Part shown: positions 63,115 to 64,000 of the stretch, piece by piece
Layout of the letters: every line of letters begins with the position of its first letter
Numbering within the stretch: position 1 is the stretch's first letter
DNA from: Thiobacillus sp.
GTDB lineage: Bacteria; Pseudomonadota; Gammaproteobacteria; Burkholderiales; Thiobacillaceae
Reading direction: 5' to 3'
Assembly (NCBI GenBank): GCA_018263115.1
Contig: JADFDC010000009.1
Location: 1-64,000 of the forward strand
Length of the DNA: 64,000 bases
The notes under the pieces: model-generated
Database searches by the model: none
Seen by the model: the letters and a program-made list of their open reading frames with translations, nothing else
What the model was told of the DNA's origin: nothing
Program-made: the position numbers and the translations under genes

Positions 63115-63171
63115 GCACACCGTGAGGTGTGCTCAACATGTCAAAGGGGCCGTTTGCCCATTTGACATGTT
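63115..63171. repeat. Two hairpins between the kinase gene and the CRISPR array
   Basis: GCACACC GTGA GGTGTGC (63115-63132) is followed by a near-perfect 16-bp inverted repeat, AACATGTCAAAGGGGC (63135-63150) against GCCCATTTGACATGTT (63156-63171), 15 of 16 paired with a 5-nt loop. The right arm's last three bases are the first three of CRISPR repeat 1. It could be a transcription terminator without a T run, or a boundary element of the array. Confidence 0.8.
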
Positions 63172-63930
63172 GTAGCTCCCTCTCTCACCCCGGAAAGCTA
63201 CAATCTCCAGTCATAAATGTAGAACGCGCCGCGCGTTGTAGCTCCCTCTCTCACCCCGGAAAGCTACAATGGACGATTCGGTTGATCTGGATGCGCTGGT
63301 GTTGTAGCTCCCTCTCTCACCCCGGAAAGCTACAATAATTCGGCGGTATTCATCGTACCTATCCTGGTTGTAGCTCCCTCTCTCACCCCGGAAAGCTACA
63401 ATTATCTCAAGCGGCGCGAAAAGTTCCGCGCCGTTGTAGCTCCCTCTCTCACCCCGGAAAGCTACAATGGAAGGCGATTCGAATGTCTGGAACATGAAGT
63501 TGTAGCTCCCTCTCTCACCCCGGAAAGCTACAATTAGTTGGCCACGCCCCTGCGGACATCAATCGTTGTAGCTCCCTCTCTCACCCCGGAAAGCTACAAT
63601 GATGGTCAACACTTCACCAACGGACGGTTGGTTGTAGCTCCCTCTCTCACCCCGGAAAGCTACAATCGCGGCGTTCGCCGTTGTCCGTCTTTTCCGGTTG
63701 TAGCTCCCTCTCTCACCCCGGAAAGCTACAATCGCTACCAACATCTTGCAGGGCCGGAACCTGTTGTAGCTCCCTCTCTCACCCCGGAAAGCTACAATCG
63801 AATCGCTGTGGCGGTACATCCAGTGGGTGTTGTAGCTCCCTCTCTCACCCCGGAAAGCTACAATGAAGCGGTGCTGGCTGCCGTGACCGCGCTCGTTGTA
63901 GCTCCCTCTCTCACCCCGGAAAGCTACAAT
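63169..63930 (+). CRISPR. CRISPR array, type II-C-like repeat, 12 repeats / 11 spacers
   Basis: Twelve identical 36-nt repeats (GTTGTAGCTCCC...GCTACAAT) start at 63169 and every 66 nt to 63895, separated by 11 spacers of exactly 30 nt. Repeat ends are TTGTAGC / GCTACAA inverted. The 5' part GTTGTAGCTCCC and 3' GCTACAAT match the repeat of the Neisseria meningitidis II-C locus, where the last bases (TACAAT) act as a -10 box for crRNA promoters inside each repeat. Direction is therefore taken as plus. A strong terminator follows. No cas genes or tracrRNA are visible in the window. Confidence 0.97.
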
Positions 63931-63934
63931 ACCC

Positions 63935-63988
63935 AAGCCGCAAACCCGCTCTGAGCTTGTCTCGGCGCGGGTTTGCGGCTTTCTTTTT
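63935..63988 (+). terminator. Terminator downstream of the CRISPR array
   Basis: Perfect 15-bp stem AAGCCGCAAACCCGC / GCGGGTTTGCGGCTT with a 17-nt loop, followed by TCTTTTTT. It begins 4 nt after the last repeat, consistent with plus-strand transcription of the array. Confidence 0.88.
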
Positions 63989-64000
63989 TGCTTTCAGAAC

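Noticed and set aside
63074-63168. tracrRNA between the kinase gene and the array
   Set aside because: No stretch complementary to the repeat (anti-repeat) is present; only two hairpins are seen.
63538-63954. ORFs on both strands through the CRISPR array (for example 63538..63954 + and 63559..63936 -)
   Set aside because: The 66-nt period is a multiple of three, so frames stay open through the repeats; the translated repeats carry no real protein signal.

Overview
The window looks like a chromosomal segment of a Gram-negative bacterium, most likely a betaproteobacterium of the Nitrosomonadales / Sulfuricella / Gallionella type. This is inferred from rRNA and protein character (RlmD, GpmA, LysC, HypF, QseB/C-like regulators, PmpAB-like YeeE pair); no search was run. 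GC content is about 57-60% in coding regions, genes are densely packed and ATGA overlaps are common.

Layout. 1-545: 3' end of a 23S rRNA gene, spacer, 5S rRNA and terminator. 546-5137: housekeeping genes (ComEA-like helix-hairpin-helix protein, tRNA-Arg, tRNA-Ser, aspartokinase lysC, a YccA/BI-1 membrane protein, two phosphoglycerate-mutase-family proteins). 5153-19412: a complete [NiFe]-hydrogenase locus. A leftward operon hypC-A-B-nnrS-D-F-E is divergent from a rightward operon hupD-hupH-hynS-isp1-isp2-(unknown)-hynL-(unknown)-hupE. The hynS-isp1-isp2-hynL core is the Isp-type (group 1e) membrane hydrogenase. The divergent promoter region holds three copies of TTGAT-N4-GTCAT, an FNR/DNR-like motif. 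19426-28291: a full V/A-type ATPase operon (G, C, I, K, F, E, A, B, D) following hupE by 13 nt, with a dispersed-repeat insertion between B and D.

28423-42644: RNA methyltransferase RlmD, an exonuclease, an EAL/HDOD signalling protein, 6-phosphogluconolactonase, a DUF4139 protein, a rhodanese, a small zinc-ribbon protein, then pgi-glgB divergent from glgC-GH57 (glycogen metabolism) and an FKBP-type isomerase. 42820-47306: an SCP2-like exported protein, a YeeE/YedE (PmpAB-like) pair, and a Mla-type lipid transport operon whose ATPase is reduced to a Walker-A-less remnant. 47405-52507: SH3 protein, M48 metalloprotease, CHASE2 adenylate cyclase, a class II cyclic-nucleotide phosphodiesterase-like protein and a thioredoxin/HEAT protein.

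52605-59304: a heavy-metal RND efflux operon (small His-containing exported protein, CzcB/CusB, CzcA/CusA, DUF3240, CzcC, Gln-rich exported protein). 59426-63073: SHP cytochrome c, diheme cytochrome c, cytochrome b561 and a QseB/QseC-like two-component pair. Both operons are preceded by an exact CTTAAT-N5-CTTAAT direct repeat, so the response regulator at 61080 probably controls both; this is the most useful new link seen in the window. 63169-63930: a CRISPR array of 12 identical 36-nt repeats and 11 spacers of 30 nt. The repeat is of the type II-C (Neisseria-like) kind and ends in a -10-like TACAAT. No cas gene or tracrRNA is visible in the window.
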